Of a stretch of 64,000 nt of DNA, positions 32,659 to 41,673 are shown in pieces (position 1 is the first letter of the stretch; the number at the start of each line of letters is the position of its first letter). The DNA comes from G965233625 sp965233625 (GTDB taxonomy: Bacteria; Planctomycetota; Planctomycetia; Pirellulales; Pirellulaceae): NCBI GenBank assembly GCA_965233625.1, contig OZ247499.1, forward strand, positions 3,472,001-3,536,000. The letters run 5' to 3'. The translations under genes were made by a program, and so were the position numbers. The notes beneath the pieces were generated by a model that was given only the letters and a program-made list of their open reading frames with translations, had not been told where the DNA came from and did no database searches.

Positions 32659-33216
32659 ATGAATCGAATTCAAACCTGCTGTTGGCTGGCCTGCGTCACG
32701 TTGATGACGCTTGGAACAGTCGTCTTCGCACAGACGGGCGATCCCGGCGCCGGCGAGGCAGACCGTGCAGCTGAGATCAACAAAAACTCCCCGGCATCGG
32801 TACAGGAAGCACGCGGACGGGCGAGGATTCTGCATGAAACGGTGCATGGATCGTTGCAGGTCATGCACCGGGACTTCTTTCGAAAGGACGAAGGACTGAA
32901 GATTCCATCACGATCACTGGAAGATGTCTTCCGCGAACTGTCGCGCAGTTATGGCGTGAAGCTGAGCTGGATCGCTGTCGATCTCACGGCAATGAACGTC
33001 GACAACGAACCACAAACGGAATTTGAGAAAGCCGCGGCAAGTGCTCTCAAGTCGGGCAAGAAGGAATTTGAGTCGATCACCAATAATGAGTTCCGCTATG
33101 CCGGGCGGATTCGACTGTCCGCAACGTGCCTGAGTTGCCACGCCTCACGACGATCGAGCAACGATGACCGCGCGGCCGGACTGGTGATTACGATGCCACT
33201 GAAAGAACAGAAGTGA
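32659..33216 (+). CDS. Second secreted monohaem c-type protein (DUF3365-like)
   Basis: A 185-residue protein with a signal peptide (CCWLACVTLMTLGTVVFA) and a CLSCH haem site (Cys 157, Cys 160, His 161). The domain pattern resembles the preceding protein, with low identity. The open frame extends upstream to 32473, but the ATG at 32659 starts the signal peptide, so I use it. Probably co-transcribed with the first. Confidence 0.83.
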   Translation: MNRIQTCCWLACVTLMTLGTVVFAQTGDPGAGEADRAAEINKNSPASVQEARGRARILHETVHGSLQVMHRDFFRKDEGLKIPSRSLEDVFRELSRSYGVKLSWIAVDLTAMNVDNEPQTEFEKAAASALKSGKKEFESITNNEFRYAGRIRLSATCLSCHASRRSSNDDRAAGLVITMPLKEQK

Positions 33217-33692
33217 GAACGCACATGTCACTCGAAGAACTGATTTCTGACTACTTGGCCGGTCCAAAACTGCTTCGACGAACAGTTGCGGGAATGACCG
33301 GCGAGCAACTGGACGCACAGCCCATTCCCGGCACATGGTCGACGCGACAAGTCGTTTGCCACATCGCGGATTTCGAGCCCGTTTATGCGGATCGTATGAA
33401 GCGGGCAATTGCCGAAGATCAGCCCACATTCTTCGGCGGCGATCCCGATGTGTTTGCCGCAAAGCTCGCTTATGAACATCGCGACGTAGAAGAGGAGATC
33501 CAGCTGATTGAGGTCACTCGTAAACAAATGGGCCGCATCCTGAAGACGCTTTCTCCCGGCGAGTTCCGGCGAACCGGGAATCACCTTGAGGATGGACCGT
33601 TGGATCTGAAGACATTGCTGACACGAATCACAAATCACATTCCACATCACGTGCAATTCATTGAAGAGAAGCGACGAGCACTGCCGGGTTGA
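33213..33692 (+). CDS. DinB-family protein
   Basis: A 159-residue four-helix protein of the DinB / YfiT-like class. PGTWSTRQVVCHIADFE and TLLTRITNHIPHHVQFIEEKR carry the three His metal ligands. The GTG start shares four bases with the upstream stop (coupled); an ATG at 33225 (MSLEEL) is the alternative. Members are metal-dependent thiol transferases or of unknown function. Confidence 0.88.
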   Translation: MRTHMSLEELISDYLAGPKLLRRTVAGMTGEQLDAQPIPGTWSTRQVVCHIADFEPVYADRMKRAIAEDQPTFFGGDPDVFAAKLAYEHRDVEEEIQLIEVTRKQMGRILKTLSPGEFRRTGNHLEDGPLDLKTLLTRITNHIPHHVQFIEEKRRALPG

Positions 33693-33712
33693 ACGCACAC
33701 TTTACCTTTGCC

Positions 33713-34084
33713 ATGTCGAAGCAAGAGAAACGCATTCAGATTATCCGTGCCTATGACGTTGATGAATCAACCGCGGCGTATCGTGTCCTTGTGGACCGGC
33801 TATGGCCGCGCGGCATCAAGAAGGAAAGGCTGCGGCTCGATCACTGGGCAAAAGAACTGGCTCCCAGCACGAAGCTGCGGATGTGGTTCGACCACGACCC
33901 GGAGCGGTGGGACGAATTTCAGCGGCAGTACGAAGAGGAACTGGCGGAGCACAACGCGGAGATGCAGCAACTGCTGGACAAGGCGGGCGACAGCCAGACG
34001 ATTCTCCTCATCTACGCAGCCAAGGATAAACTTCACAATCACGCCATCGTATTACAACGTGCTCTGGAGACAGTTCTCTCGTGA
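33713..34084 (+). CDS. DUF488 family protein (YeaO-like)
   Basis: A 123-residue protein with YRVLVDRLWPRGIKKERLRL and ELAPSTKLRMWFDHDPERW, which define the DUF488/YeaO group. Function not established. I use the ATG at 33713 (MSKQEKRIQ); the frame opens earlier at a TTG overlapping the DinB stop. Third gene of the plus-strand run after the monohaem genes. Confidence 0.88.
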   Translation: MSKQEKRIQIIRAYDVDESTAAYRVLVDRLWPRGIKKERLRLDHWAKELAPSTKLRMWFDHDPERWDEFQRQYEEELAEHNAEMQQLLDKAGDSQTILLIYAAKDKLHNHAIVLQRALETVLS

Positions 34085-34189
34085 ATAGTGGCCAGGCAGG
34101 TACGGCAGGGGTGGTAGCTTGTTTGGGCTGCTGAAGTGGTTGTTGTACTACGGACTGCGCCTAGCCATAAACGGCCGGGGGGCAGCTGG

Positions 34190-34573
34190 TTATTGAGCTT
34201 CGTCGGGCCAGTCAAATTCGCCGACGTCCATGTAGGCGTCGCATTGCGGGCAATTTTGTGTGGTGCCGTCCTGACTGGCGGGGAATTCGTTTTCCGCACC
34301 GCAACTTTCGCAAAGGGACATAATGGGTGGCGCAGTTTTGTCAGTTTTCAGTCTGTTGCGTTTCTGCTGGTCGAATTCCGCAAGCAATGCAGCTGCTTCG
34401 TTTATGCTGGCTTGATCGACCCAGACTTTAGGGCGAGGGTTGCCAGCATAGGAATGTGATACGTCTTCGATTACATGCGCTGTGACGCCGCTGCCGTTCA
34501 ACATGTCGGCGACAATGTAAGCCTCTGAGTTACTTTCTGCGACGTAAGCAACGACGGGGTTATGTATTTTCAT
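34190..34573 (-). CDS. DUF2007-like protein with C-terminal zinc ribbon
   Basis: A 127-residue protein. The N-terminal part (VVAYVAESNSEAYIVADMLN then VWVDQASINEAAALLAEF) resembles DUF2007 'signal-transducing' domains. The C-terminal part has CESC and CPQC pairs, a zinc ribbon. The start at 34573 is chosen because the upstream extension to 34645 has no domain match. Role unknown. Confidence 0.75.
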   Translation of the reverse strand: MKIHNPVVAYVAESNSEAYIVADMLNGSGVTAHVIEDVSHSYAGNPRPKVWVDQASINEAAALLAEFDQQKRNRLKTDKTAPPIMSLCESCGAENEFPASQDGTTQNCPQCDAYMDVGEFDWPDEAQ

Positions 34574-34912
34574 GCTGACACCTCTGCGGTGATCTGGGTT
34601 GAAGTGACTATGTTTATATCCCCGAATACAGTGGTCAACGGACAAAGTTTCTCAGCTGGCGTTTCCATCAGGGAATCTAATAAAATCTGGCAACTTGACG
34701 CCGGCAAAGTTGTTCACATCGCACGCACTCTAAGATTCCGTGGCGCCTTCCGGTGGCGTGCAAGGTGCGACTCCGTTGAACCGCTGAGAATTTGCGGAAC
34801 CGGCAAAACTCTGGTCTTATTAGTCATCGCAGCACACCGGCAGCATCGTTTCTAATAGCACCATGCAGGCTCAATTGTGACTTGTCCCATCTGTGTTTCC
34901 GAAAGCTATCAT
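34574..34912. other. Gene-free region between divergent genes
   Basis: About 340 bases between the DUF2007-like gene (minus) and the two-domain hydrolase (plus). No RNA gene, repeat or convincing promoter was found. It marks the right end of the accessory-type region as judged by gene content. Confidence 0.4.
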
Positions 34913-37288
34913 GTGAAGAAATCCCATCCCGCCACGCGAAGTCAATCGTTGCTTGGCTGGCTGATCCATTCGATCACGGCTTTGAGTCTCGGGTGTGGAA
35001 TCTTATACAGCGGCCCGGTAATAGCAGCGGAGATTGACTGGCCTCCGCAGGATGCCGCGAAGCTGGAATGGGAAGGCGATATTGCCTCTCGAATGGTCGC
35101 CGGGGTCGATCGCTTCTTGCTTCGTAAAATCGAGAAATCCGTCGCCAGCCGCGCGCGACACTGGCAGCGCGACTTTTCTTCGCACGCTAACTATGAGAAG
35201 TCAGTTGAACCGAACCGCAGGGAACTCGCCCGGTTGCTTGGTCTGCGAGATGAGCGAGTTCCCTTCGATTCGCCGCAACTGACGGCAACTGTCAATAAAC
35301 CGGCGTTGATTGCTGAAAACGAAGCCATTCAGATCTACCGGGTCCGCTGGCCAGTGATCGATGACCTTCACGCCGAAGGCCTTTTGCTGACTCCGAAGCA
35401 ACGCGATCCGGTTGCTGATGTTGTGGCGGCGCCAGATGCTGACATCTCGCCCGAGGAACTGGTGGGAATCGCGGGAAACCTTCCGCCCGTCTGGCAATAC
35501 GCGCGAAGGTTCGCGGAAAGCGGTTGCCGGGTGCTGGTGCCAGCATTGGTCAGTCGTCAAATGGAAAAACGGCGCGGCCGCGCTAACTTGACGGATCGCG
35601 AGTTCCTCAACCGGCCGGCGTTTGTTCTTGGCCGGCACATCATCGGCTATGAAGTGCAATCGGTGCTCGCGGGGGTCGACTGGTTCTCGCGCGAAGCCAA
35701 GCAGCAAGGCCGGCCAGCTCAGATTGGCGTCGCCGGCTGGGGCGAAGGCGGCCTGCTGGCGTTTTACGCCGCGGCGGTTGACGTGCGAATCAACGCCGCC
35801 TGGGTAAGCGGATACTTCGACTCCCGCCAGGATGTGTGGCAGGAACCGGTCGACCGCAGCATCTTTGGTCTGCTCGATCAATTCGGCGACGCCGAAATTG
35901 CAACGTTGATTGCACCGCGACCCCTCGTCATTTCAGCTCATCCAGGGCCAACCGTTACGCTTCCTTCCGAAGGCGGCGCGCCGGGCCGCATTGTTTCGCC
36001 GCCGCATCATCGTGTGATGCAAGAATGGCGTCGCACGCTCGCGCTCCTCGAACCGCTGAAACCTGCCCCGGCTTTCACGATCCTACCGCAGCCACTTGCC
36101 CGTCAGGAGATACCCCGCAAACCGGATCCCACTGACTCACTCGCTACGTTTCTTTCTCAGTTAACTGGCAAGCCCACCAGACTCGCCGCGGCTCTGCCAA
36201 TCAAGCAGCTGAAGTTCGACATCGAGGCCATCGAATCAGCCCGCCGGGACCGGCAACTACATCAAATCGACCGGCAAAATCAACAGCTGCTGTTACGCAG
36301 CGCCGACGTGCGTCGCGACTTCATGGCCAAGCTCGATACGTCATCCGCCGCGGCGTTCAAGAAGTCACAAACCTTCTACCGCAACTACTTCGGCAAGGAA
36401 GTCATCGGCGCCTTCAACGATAAACGCCTGCCTCCCAATCTGCGGATCCGCAAAGCCTATGAGAAACCGGCATGGACTGGCTACGAAGTGGTTCTTGATG
36501 TTTTCCCGGATGTCTTTGCGTACGGAATCTTACTTGTGCCTCGCGATATTCGTCCCGGCGAAAAACGCCCCGTTGTGGTCTGCCAACATGGCCTCGAAGG
36601 CCGCCCGCAGGATGTGGTTGCCGGCAGCCACCGCGCGTACCATGACTATGCCGCCAAGCTGGCGGAACGCGGGTTTGTTACGTTCGCTCCACAGAATATT
36701 TACATCTTTAAGGATCGCTTTCGCACCTTGCAGCGCAAAGCCTACCTGTTAAAGAAGACGCTCTTCTCGGTCATGGTCCCGCAACATCAGCAGATTACTG
36801 AATGGCTTGGTTCGCTGCCCTTTGTCGATCAGGATCGCATCGCGTTTTACGGACTTTCGTACGGCGGCAAAAGCGCGATGCGTATTCCCGCGCTTGTTGA
36901 CAATTATTGTCTTTCGATTTGTTCGGCTGATTTCAACGAGTGGGTCTGGAAGAACGCTTCCACCCGTGCGAAGCATAGTTACGTCTGGACCGGGGAGTAC
37001 GAGATTTTTGAATTCGACCTCGGCTCAACATTTAACTACGCCGAGATGGCTGCTTTAATCGCACCGCGACCGTTCATGGTCGAACGGGGACACTTCGACG
37101 GCGTCGCTCCTGACGAAACGGTGGGCTTTGAGTTCGCCAAGGTCCGGCATCTATACGCTGCCAGACTGGGGCTCGGCGACCGCTGTGAGATTGAATGGTT
37201 TGTGGGCCCGCACACCATCAACGGCAAAGGAACTTTCGACTTCCTGCACAAACACCTGAAATGGAAGAAGCCTTCCCCGCCCCGTTGA
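34913..37288 (+). CDS. Secreted protein with two alpha/beta-hydrolase domains
   Basis: About 791 residues with a signal peptide (LLGWLIHSITALSLGCGILY). The first hydrolase domain has GVAGWGEGGLLAFYAA where the Ser nucleophile should be (Gly-x-Gly instead of Gly-x-Ser), so it looks inactive. The second has YGLSYGGKSAM (Ser about 649) with PRPFMVERGHFD and a His near the end (VGPHTING), and looks like the acetyl xylan esterase / dienelactone hydrolase group. I prefer the GTG at 34913, which puts two Lys in front of the hydrophobic stretch; the frame opens at 34877. Confidence 0.82.
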   Translation: MKKSHPATRSQSLLGWLIHSITALSLGCGILYSGPVIAAEIDWPPQDAAKLEWEGDIASRMVAGVDRFLLRKIEKSVASRARHWQRDFSSHANYEKSVEPNRRELARLLGLRDERVPFDSPQLTATVNKPALIAENEAIQIYRVRWPVIDDLHAEGLLLTPKQRDPVADVVAAPDADISPEELVGIAGNLPPVWQYARRFAESGCRVLVPALVSRQMEKRRGRANLTDREFLNRPAFVLGRHIIGYEVQSVLAGVDWFSREAKQQGRPAQIGVAGWGEGGLLAFYAAAVDVRINAAWVSGYFDSRQDVWQEPVDRSIFGLLDQFGDAEIATLIAPRPLVISAHPGPTVTLPSEGGAPGRIVSPPHHRVMQEWRRTLALLEPLKPAPAFTILPQPLARQEIPRKPDPTDSLATFLSQLTGKPTRLAAALPIKQLKFDIEAIESARRDRQLHQIDRQNQQLLLRSADVRRDFMAKLDTSSAAAFKKSQTFYRNYFGKEVIGAFNDKRLPPNLRIRKAYEKPAWTGYEVVLDVFPDVFAYGILLVPRDIRPGEKRPVVVCQHGLEGRPQDVVAGSHRAYHDYAAKLAERGFVTFAPQNIYIFKDRFRTLQRKAYLLKKTLFSVMVPQHQQITEWLGSLPFVDQDRIAFYGLSYGGKSAMRIPALVDNYCLSICSADFNEWVWKNASTRAKHSYVWTGEYEIFEFDLGSTFNYAEMAALIAPRPFMVERGHFDGVAPDETVGFEFAKVRHLYAARLGLGDRCEIEWFVGPHTINGKGTFDFLHKHLKWKKPSPPR

Positions 37289-37296
37289 CGTGAAAA

Positions 37297-38823
37297 TCAC
37301 CCGCCTGCCTGCGATGGATAGACTGGATTGAGCCCTGTTTTCCACTTCCGGCGTTTCAAGTCGTGGCCCAGAGATTTGAAATGCTGAAAGAGCCGCGTCT
37401 GCAGTTCTGCGGCCTTTTCCGGATGCTCTTTCACGCGGTCATCACTTTCAGTTGGGTCATCAGGCAGATAATACAATTCGCGGCGGTCGTTCTCGAGCGT
37501 GTAAATCAGCTTCCAGCCTCTGGGCGAGATGATGCTGCGTTTGAAGGTGTACTCCCGGTAGTCGGTTTCCGAAAACACGTCGCGCACCTGGGCGGCGGGT
37601 GTGCCCGCGTGCTGCATCATGGGCAACAGACTTCTACCGCGTAACTGTTTCTGCAAAGCGGACGAAGGTTCGATTTGCAGCAGATCTAAGATCGTGGGCA
37701 TGATATCGATGCTGCTGACACGCTGCTGAATCTGGCGTGGTGCGGCGTCGCCAGGTGTTTTGATGATAAGCGGGGTGTGTATCAGTTCCTGGTAGAGCGT
37801 GAATCCGTGATCAAAGCGGCGGTGTTCGTAAATTTCCGTTCCGTGATCGGACGTCAGAATGAAGATTGTTTTGTCCGTGAGGCCCAGCTTCTTAAAGTCT
37901 TCCAGGAAGTATTTGAACTTCTCATCGACACGCTGAATCTTCTCATCGTAAACCGCCCGCCAGAAGGCGACATCGTCCGGCCGCAGATCAAGCTTGCCTT
38001 TGTCGAGACCTTCTTCGCGGAGTAGTTCCTGTTCAAGCTCCGCGCCGGTGTAGGCGCCGTCGTAATCTTTGGCGACAAACCGGTAGTCGTATCCGCCCGC
38101 TGGGGTGCACTGTCCATGCACATCGTAACCATGCAGAAAGAGGAAGAACTTTTTGTCTTTATTCGCACGCAGCCAGTGGGTCGCTTGCGCGATGCTGTCT
38201 TCCATGCGGCCGAATTTACCTTTTTCGTAATAGTATTTGTCGAACCCATCTTCATAGCCAAAGCCACCGCTTACCCCTGCATTGCCGGTGAATCCTCCTG
38301 TGGCGTAGCCATGCTTACGCAGCACGCTGGCCAGTGTGATAAGTCCGGGCGAAAGCTCTTTTAGGTTCGCAAGGTTCTTCACCGGCGGCTGGTACAACGC
38401 GTATTTGTTGACCATGCGGTGTTCGGAAGGATACGCGCCGGTGAACCACGTCATGGAAGACGGCACCGTCCACGACGCGACAGACGTATTGTTGCGGAAG
38501 TTGAACCCGCTTTCCGCAAACCGATCAATCGTGGGCGTCACATCCCGCTTATAACCCAGGGCGCCGACGTGAGCGGCCTGCAATGCATCGAAGCTAACAA
38601 ACACAACATTGTGATCGCGGAACTGCAAAGCTGGCGGCTGCGATTGCCCGGCGCCGGTCTCTACGGCGTCGCCTTCTACTGGACCGGCATCTTCGCCCGC
38701 AGCGTCGCCGGTCGTCGCTGTTTCATCCGCTGACTGTTCTGTGTCACTCGCCTGTTGACCTCCGCATCCGGCCAGGAACATGAGCAGCAGAACGCACAAC
38801 GGCGCAGCCAGAAAACATCGCAT
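37297..38823 (-). CDS. Sulfatase-like lipoprotein with Thr in the nucleophile position
   Basis: A 508-residue protein of the alkaline phosphatase superfamily with an N-terminal lipobox (LMFLAGC). VVFVSFDAL and LTSDHGTEIYEH supply metal ligands. The nucleophile region reads SWTVPSSMTWFTG, with Thr 119 where true sulfatases have Cys or Ser in CxPxR, and no Arg. So it is probably not formylglycine-dependent; Thr nucleophiles are used by phosphoethanolamine and LTA synthase type members. The frame extends to 38970 but the lipoprotein signal fixes the start at 38823. Last gene of a three-gene operon. Confidence 0.85.
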   Translation of the reverse strand: MRCFLAAPLCVLLLMFLAGCGGQQASDTEQSADETATTGDAAGEDAGPVEGDAVETGAGQSQPPALQFRDHNVVFVSFDALQAAHVGALGYKRDVTPTIDRFAESGFNFRNNTSVASWTVPSSMTWFTGAYPSEHRMVNKYALYQPPVKNLANLKELSPGLITLASVLRKHGYATGGFTGNAGVSGGFGYEDGFDKYYYEKGKFGRMEDSIAQATHWLRANKDKKFFLFLHGYDVHGQCTPAGGYDYRFVAKDYDGAYTGAELEQELLREEGLDKGKLDLRPDDVAFWRAVYDEKIQRVDEKFKYFLEDFKKLGLTDKTIFILTSDHGTEIYEHRRFDHGFTLYQELIHTPLIIKTPGDAAPRQIQQRVSSIDIMPTILDLLQIEPSSALQKQLRGRSLLPMMQHAGTPAAQVRDVFSETDYREYTFKRSIISPRGWKLIYTLENDRRELYYLPDDPTESDDRVKEHPEKAAELQTRLFQHFKSLGHDLKRRKWKTGLNPVYPSQAGG

Positions 38824-38843
38824 CGCATCGAATCTGGGCACAC

Positions 38844-39977
38844 TTACTCCGCAGGCTTGGATGCGGCTGAAAGGAAACGCGCGATGCGGAATCCTGCGAC
38901 GTCGGTCGTGCGACCGGGCAACTGCCAAAAACGTGTCGCACTGCGGCAGCTTGAATTCTTCACTCTCCACGATCCACCACGCACCACACGATGTTTGCCG
39001 GTATCGGGTCCCATCGGATCAACGGCGGGAGACTTTTCGTAATACTCGCTGTCGTACCAGTCCCAGCACCATTCCGACACGTTGCCATGCATATCGTGCA
39101 GGCCCCATTTGTTGGCCGGATAGCTGCCGCGATAGGTTGTCCGCGGGAGCGAAACTGTGCTGCTTAGGCCGTATGCGGTGGACTGGCGACGCTGAAAATT
39201 GCCAACCAGATCATCTTTCATCTTGTCGCCATCGGCGCCGCTACGGCAGGCGTATTCCCACTCAGCCTCGGTGGGCAAACGATAGCCGTTGCCGCCCAGG
39301 ATCTTCACTTCCGCAGCAGAAATCCATTGCTTCGCGCGTTGAACATCAGACAGCTTGTAGTAGGGTGGCAGTCCGTCTTTCTGACTAAGCTGGTTGCAGA
39401 AATCGATGGCGTCAAACCAGGTGATGAATTCGACCGGAAAACGCAACGTTTCTTTTCCATCCAGCTTCGCATTACCGCCGCCTTGCGGGCGGAACCAGCT
39501 GGGGTTGCGGCCCGTAACCTTCTCGTATTCCTGCTGGCTGACTTCGTACTTGCCCATCAGAAAGGACCGCGAAAGTTGCACCTCGTGCAGCGTTTCGTCA
39601 TCGCGGCGCATCGCTTCGCTTTCTGGCGAACCCATTTTGAACTTGCCGGCGGGAATCAGCACCAGGCGGGCGCCCGTGGATTGACTGCGGCAAAGCCGGT
39701 CCAGCAACGTGGTGGAAAGCTTCTTCGCGCGGGTGCGGATTTCAAGATCGTCGCTGCTTTGAGCAGCTTCACCCAAAGGGATCAACACTTCAGCCCCGGC
39801 GTTGCGCAGCTTATCCATCGCTGCTTCGCGTACGCGATAAGAATGATCGCCCAGTTGCTTGATGAGCAATCTGATTTCCGCCGGTTCCAGCGGCCGGGGC
39901 TGCTGCGCTCTTGCTGGAGCAGTAGCCAGCAAGATGAAAATCGCCGCCAGAATAGAAAGCAGCCGCAGCGGAATCAT
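38844..39977 (-). CDS. Secreted SUMF1 (FGE-sulfatase) domain protein
   Basis: A 377-residue protein with a signal peptide (LLSILAAIFILLATAPARA), a short HEAT-like helical part (about 30-100), then a SUMF1 domain: IPAGKFKMGSPESE, YRLPTEAEWEYACRSGA, GLHDMHGNVSEWCWDWY, VVRGGSW. In true formylglycine-generating enzymes two Cys five residues apart near the end bind copper; here only Cys 344 is present and the second place is Arg 349. It is unlikely to make formylglycine. It lies 20 bases upstream of the sulfatase-like gene. Confidence 0.88.
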   Translation of the reverse strand: MIPLRLLSILAAIFILLATAPARAQQPRPLEPAEIRLLIKQLGDHSYRVREAAMDKLRNAGAEVLIPLGEAAQSSDDLEIRTRAKKLSTTLLDRLCRSQSTGARLVLIPAGKFKMGSPESEAMRRDDETLHEVQLSRSFLMGKYEVSQQEYEKVTGRNPSWFRPQGGGNAKLDGKETLRFPVEFITWFDAIDFCNQLSQKDGLPPYYKLSDVQRAKQWISAAEVKILGGNGYRLPTEAEWEYACRSGADGDKMKDDLVGNFQRRQSTAYGLSSTVSLPRTTYRGSYPANKWGLHDMHGNVSEWCWDWYDSEYYEKSPAVDPMGPDTGKHRVVRGGSWRVKNSSCRSATRFWQLPGRTTDVAGFRIARFLSAASKPAE

Positions 39978-39995
39978 GGCAGCGATGCCCCTGCT

Positions 39996-41327
39996 TTAGA
40001 ACAGCTCTTTGATCAGTTCGCCGCCTTTTACCAGTTGAATCGGCTGATCTTCACGCGTGGTGTATTCTTCACGCGGGTCGATATCCAGGCAGTGGCAGAA
40101 GGTGACAAACAGATCCTGCACCGCGACGGGACGGTCAGAAACCTTCACGCCATCTTTGTCCGTGGCGCCAATAACCTGCCCGGTCTTCACCCCGGCGCCT
40201 GAGAAACAGGCCTGCCAGCCCTTGGGATAATGGTCACGTCCGCCGTCTTTTTTGATTTTTGGCGTGCGACCGAATTCGCCCATCCAGACCACCAGCGTAT
40301 TCTCAAGCAGGCCACGATCTTCCAGGTCGCGGAGCAGGGCGGCATAGGCGGGGTCTGTCTCAGCGCATAAGTCCGGTGTATCACGGAAACCGGCTTTGTG
40401 CGTGTCCCAGCCAGCATCGTTCTTGCTGCCGGTGTTAAACACCTCCACAAAACTCACGCCCGATTCCACCAGCCGCCGCGCCAGCAGACAGCCCTGACCG
40501 AAGTTCGTGCGGCCATATTCATCGCGAAGCTTGTCCGGCTCGTTATCCAGATCAAAGACTTTGATCTTGGGGCTGGTGATGAACCGGCTGGTGCGTTCGT
40601 AAATGGCTTTCTTTTCGCGAACAGCCGCGTCGCCTCCCGAATCAGCAAACTGTTCGTCCAACTTGGCCGTTAAAGATAGCCGGCGGTTGAGCCGTTCGTG
40701 TTCGACCGTCGGCAGCACGTCAGCGGGGATCTTTCCTGGTACGTCAATTTTGAACGACTCGTAACGGGCGCCCAGCATTCCGGCGTTGACGTCGCGGGTT
40801 TTAATGCGCGGCTTGCCGACGCGGACGAAGGCCGGCAGCGCGAATTGATCATCGTATCGCTCATGCGCTACAACACTTCCCCAAGTCGGATAGGCCAGGG
40901 TCGGGTTGATCGGGTAACCCGTGCGGACCAGCTTAATGGCGCGGAAATGATCCGCCTCGTTGCTTTCCATCGAGCGGATGAGCGCGATTTTATCGGCCAT
41001 CTGCGCCATCTTGGGCCAGTATTCAGCGAACTGAACGCCCGGCAGCTTCGTCGAAATCGCTTTGGCCGGTCCCTGGTTCTGGGAGCCGGGCTTGGGATTA
41101 AATGTTTCAAACGGGCTGGGACCGCCGTCCATCCACAGCAGAATCATGCTCTTGCCGCTTTTACGCAGCTCTTTGGCACGGGCGACCAGCATATCCCGCC
41201 ATCCCAGCGAAACGGCGCCAGCGGCCACACTCCCGGCCATCATCTTCTTCAGAAACGCCCGGCGACCACTCACACCTTGCGAGCCGCAAGCAACATCCAG
41301 GAAAGATCGGATCATAGGGTTCTGCAC
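39996..41327 (-). CDS. DUF1501 protein with twin-arginine signal
   Basis: A 443-residue protein typical of planctomycetes. SGRRAFLKKMMAGSVAAG is a Tat signal. The body is alkaline-phosphatase-like in fold: LLWMDGGPSPFETFNPKPGS, TLVVWMGEFGRTPKI. Members are exported and often sit beside DUF1549/DUF1553 cytochrome proteins; here they are absent. It lies 18 bases upstream of the SUMF1-domain gene, so the three genes form one operon. Confidence 0.93.
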   Translation of the reverse strand: MQNPMIRSFLDVACGSQGVSGRRAFLKKMMAGSVAAGAVSLGWRDMLVARAKELRKSGKSMILLWMDGGPSPFETFNPKPGSQNQGPAKAISTKLPGVQFAEYWPKMAQMADKIALIRSMESNEADHFRAIKLVRTGYPINPTLAYPTWGSVVAHERYDDQFALPAFVRVGKPRIKTRDVNAGMLGARYESFKIDVPGKIPADVLPTVEHERLNRRLSLTAKLDEQFADSGGDAAVREKKAIYERTSRFITSPKIKVFDLDNEPDKLRDEYGRTNFGQGCLLARRLVESGVSFVEVFNTGSKNDAGWDTHKAGFRDTPDLCAETDPAYAALLRDLEDRGLLENTLVVWMGEFGRTPKIKKDGGRDHYPKGWQACFSGAGVKTGQVIGATDKDGVKVSDRPVAVQDLFVTFCHCLDIDPREEYTTREDQPIQLVKGGELIKELF

Positions 41328-41673
41328 CTTGGGCGGGACGATTCAACAACGATGGCGGATACGAAATTGTATCGGCGCGTAAATAATGGTGGGTGGAGAG
41401 ATTCTAACCGCCACGGCCGCGCAGCGTCAAGAAACACTGCATTACGGGCGATCAAGCCGTTCAGATGCCGCCAAAAACGCTACCGGCTTGCCGCTGGCAG
41501 TCCAGGTTGTAAAATCGCGGCTTGGGATTTACACCAAACCTGGCGTGGGCGCCAGTCAACGGCAACCCGGTTGCCAGTTAACGGCAACATAGTTGCCATA
41601 GTTGCGGCAAACGGACTTTGCCGGAAAACTCTGCCGGATGGCGTCGGCTACAGATACAAGGCGGAGTTACAGG
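41328..41673. other. Divergent intergenic region before btaA
   Basis: No gene in these 346 bases. It separates the DUF1501 operon (minus) from btaA (plus) and holds the 22-base tandem repeats listed separately. Confidence 0.5.
41554..41597. promoter_or_regulatory. Two 22-base tandem repeats with palindromic cores
   Basis: Units 41554-41575 and 41576-41597 follow AGT(C/T)AACGGCAAC..(C/A)GTTGCC. Each holds a perfect palindrome GGCAAC-3-GTTGCC (41561-41575 and 41583-41597), two helical turns apart, 77 bases before the btaA ATG. A partial third unit follows (ATAGTTGCGGCAA). This is the look of a cooperative operator. Confidence 0.6.
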
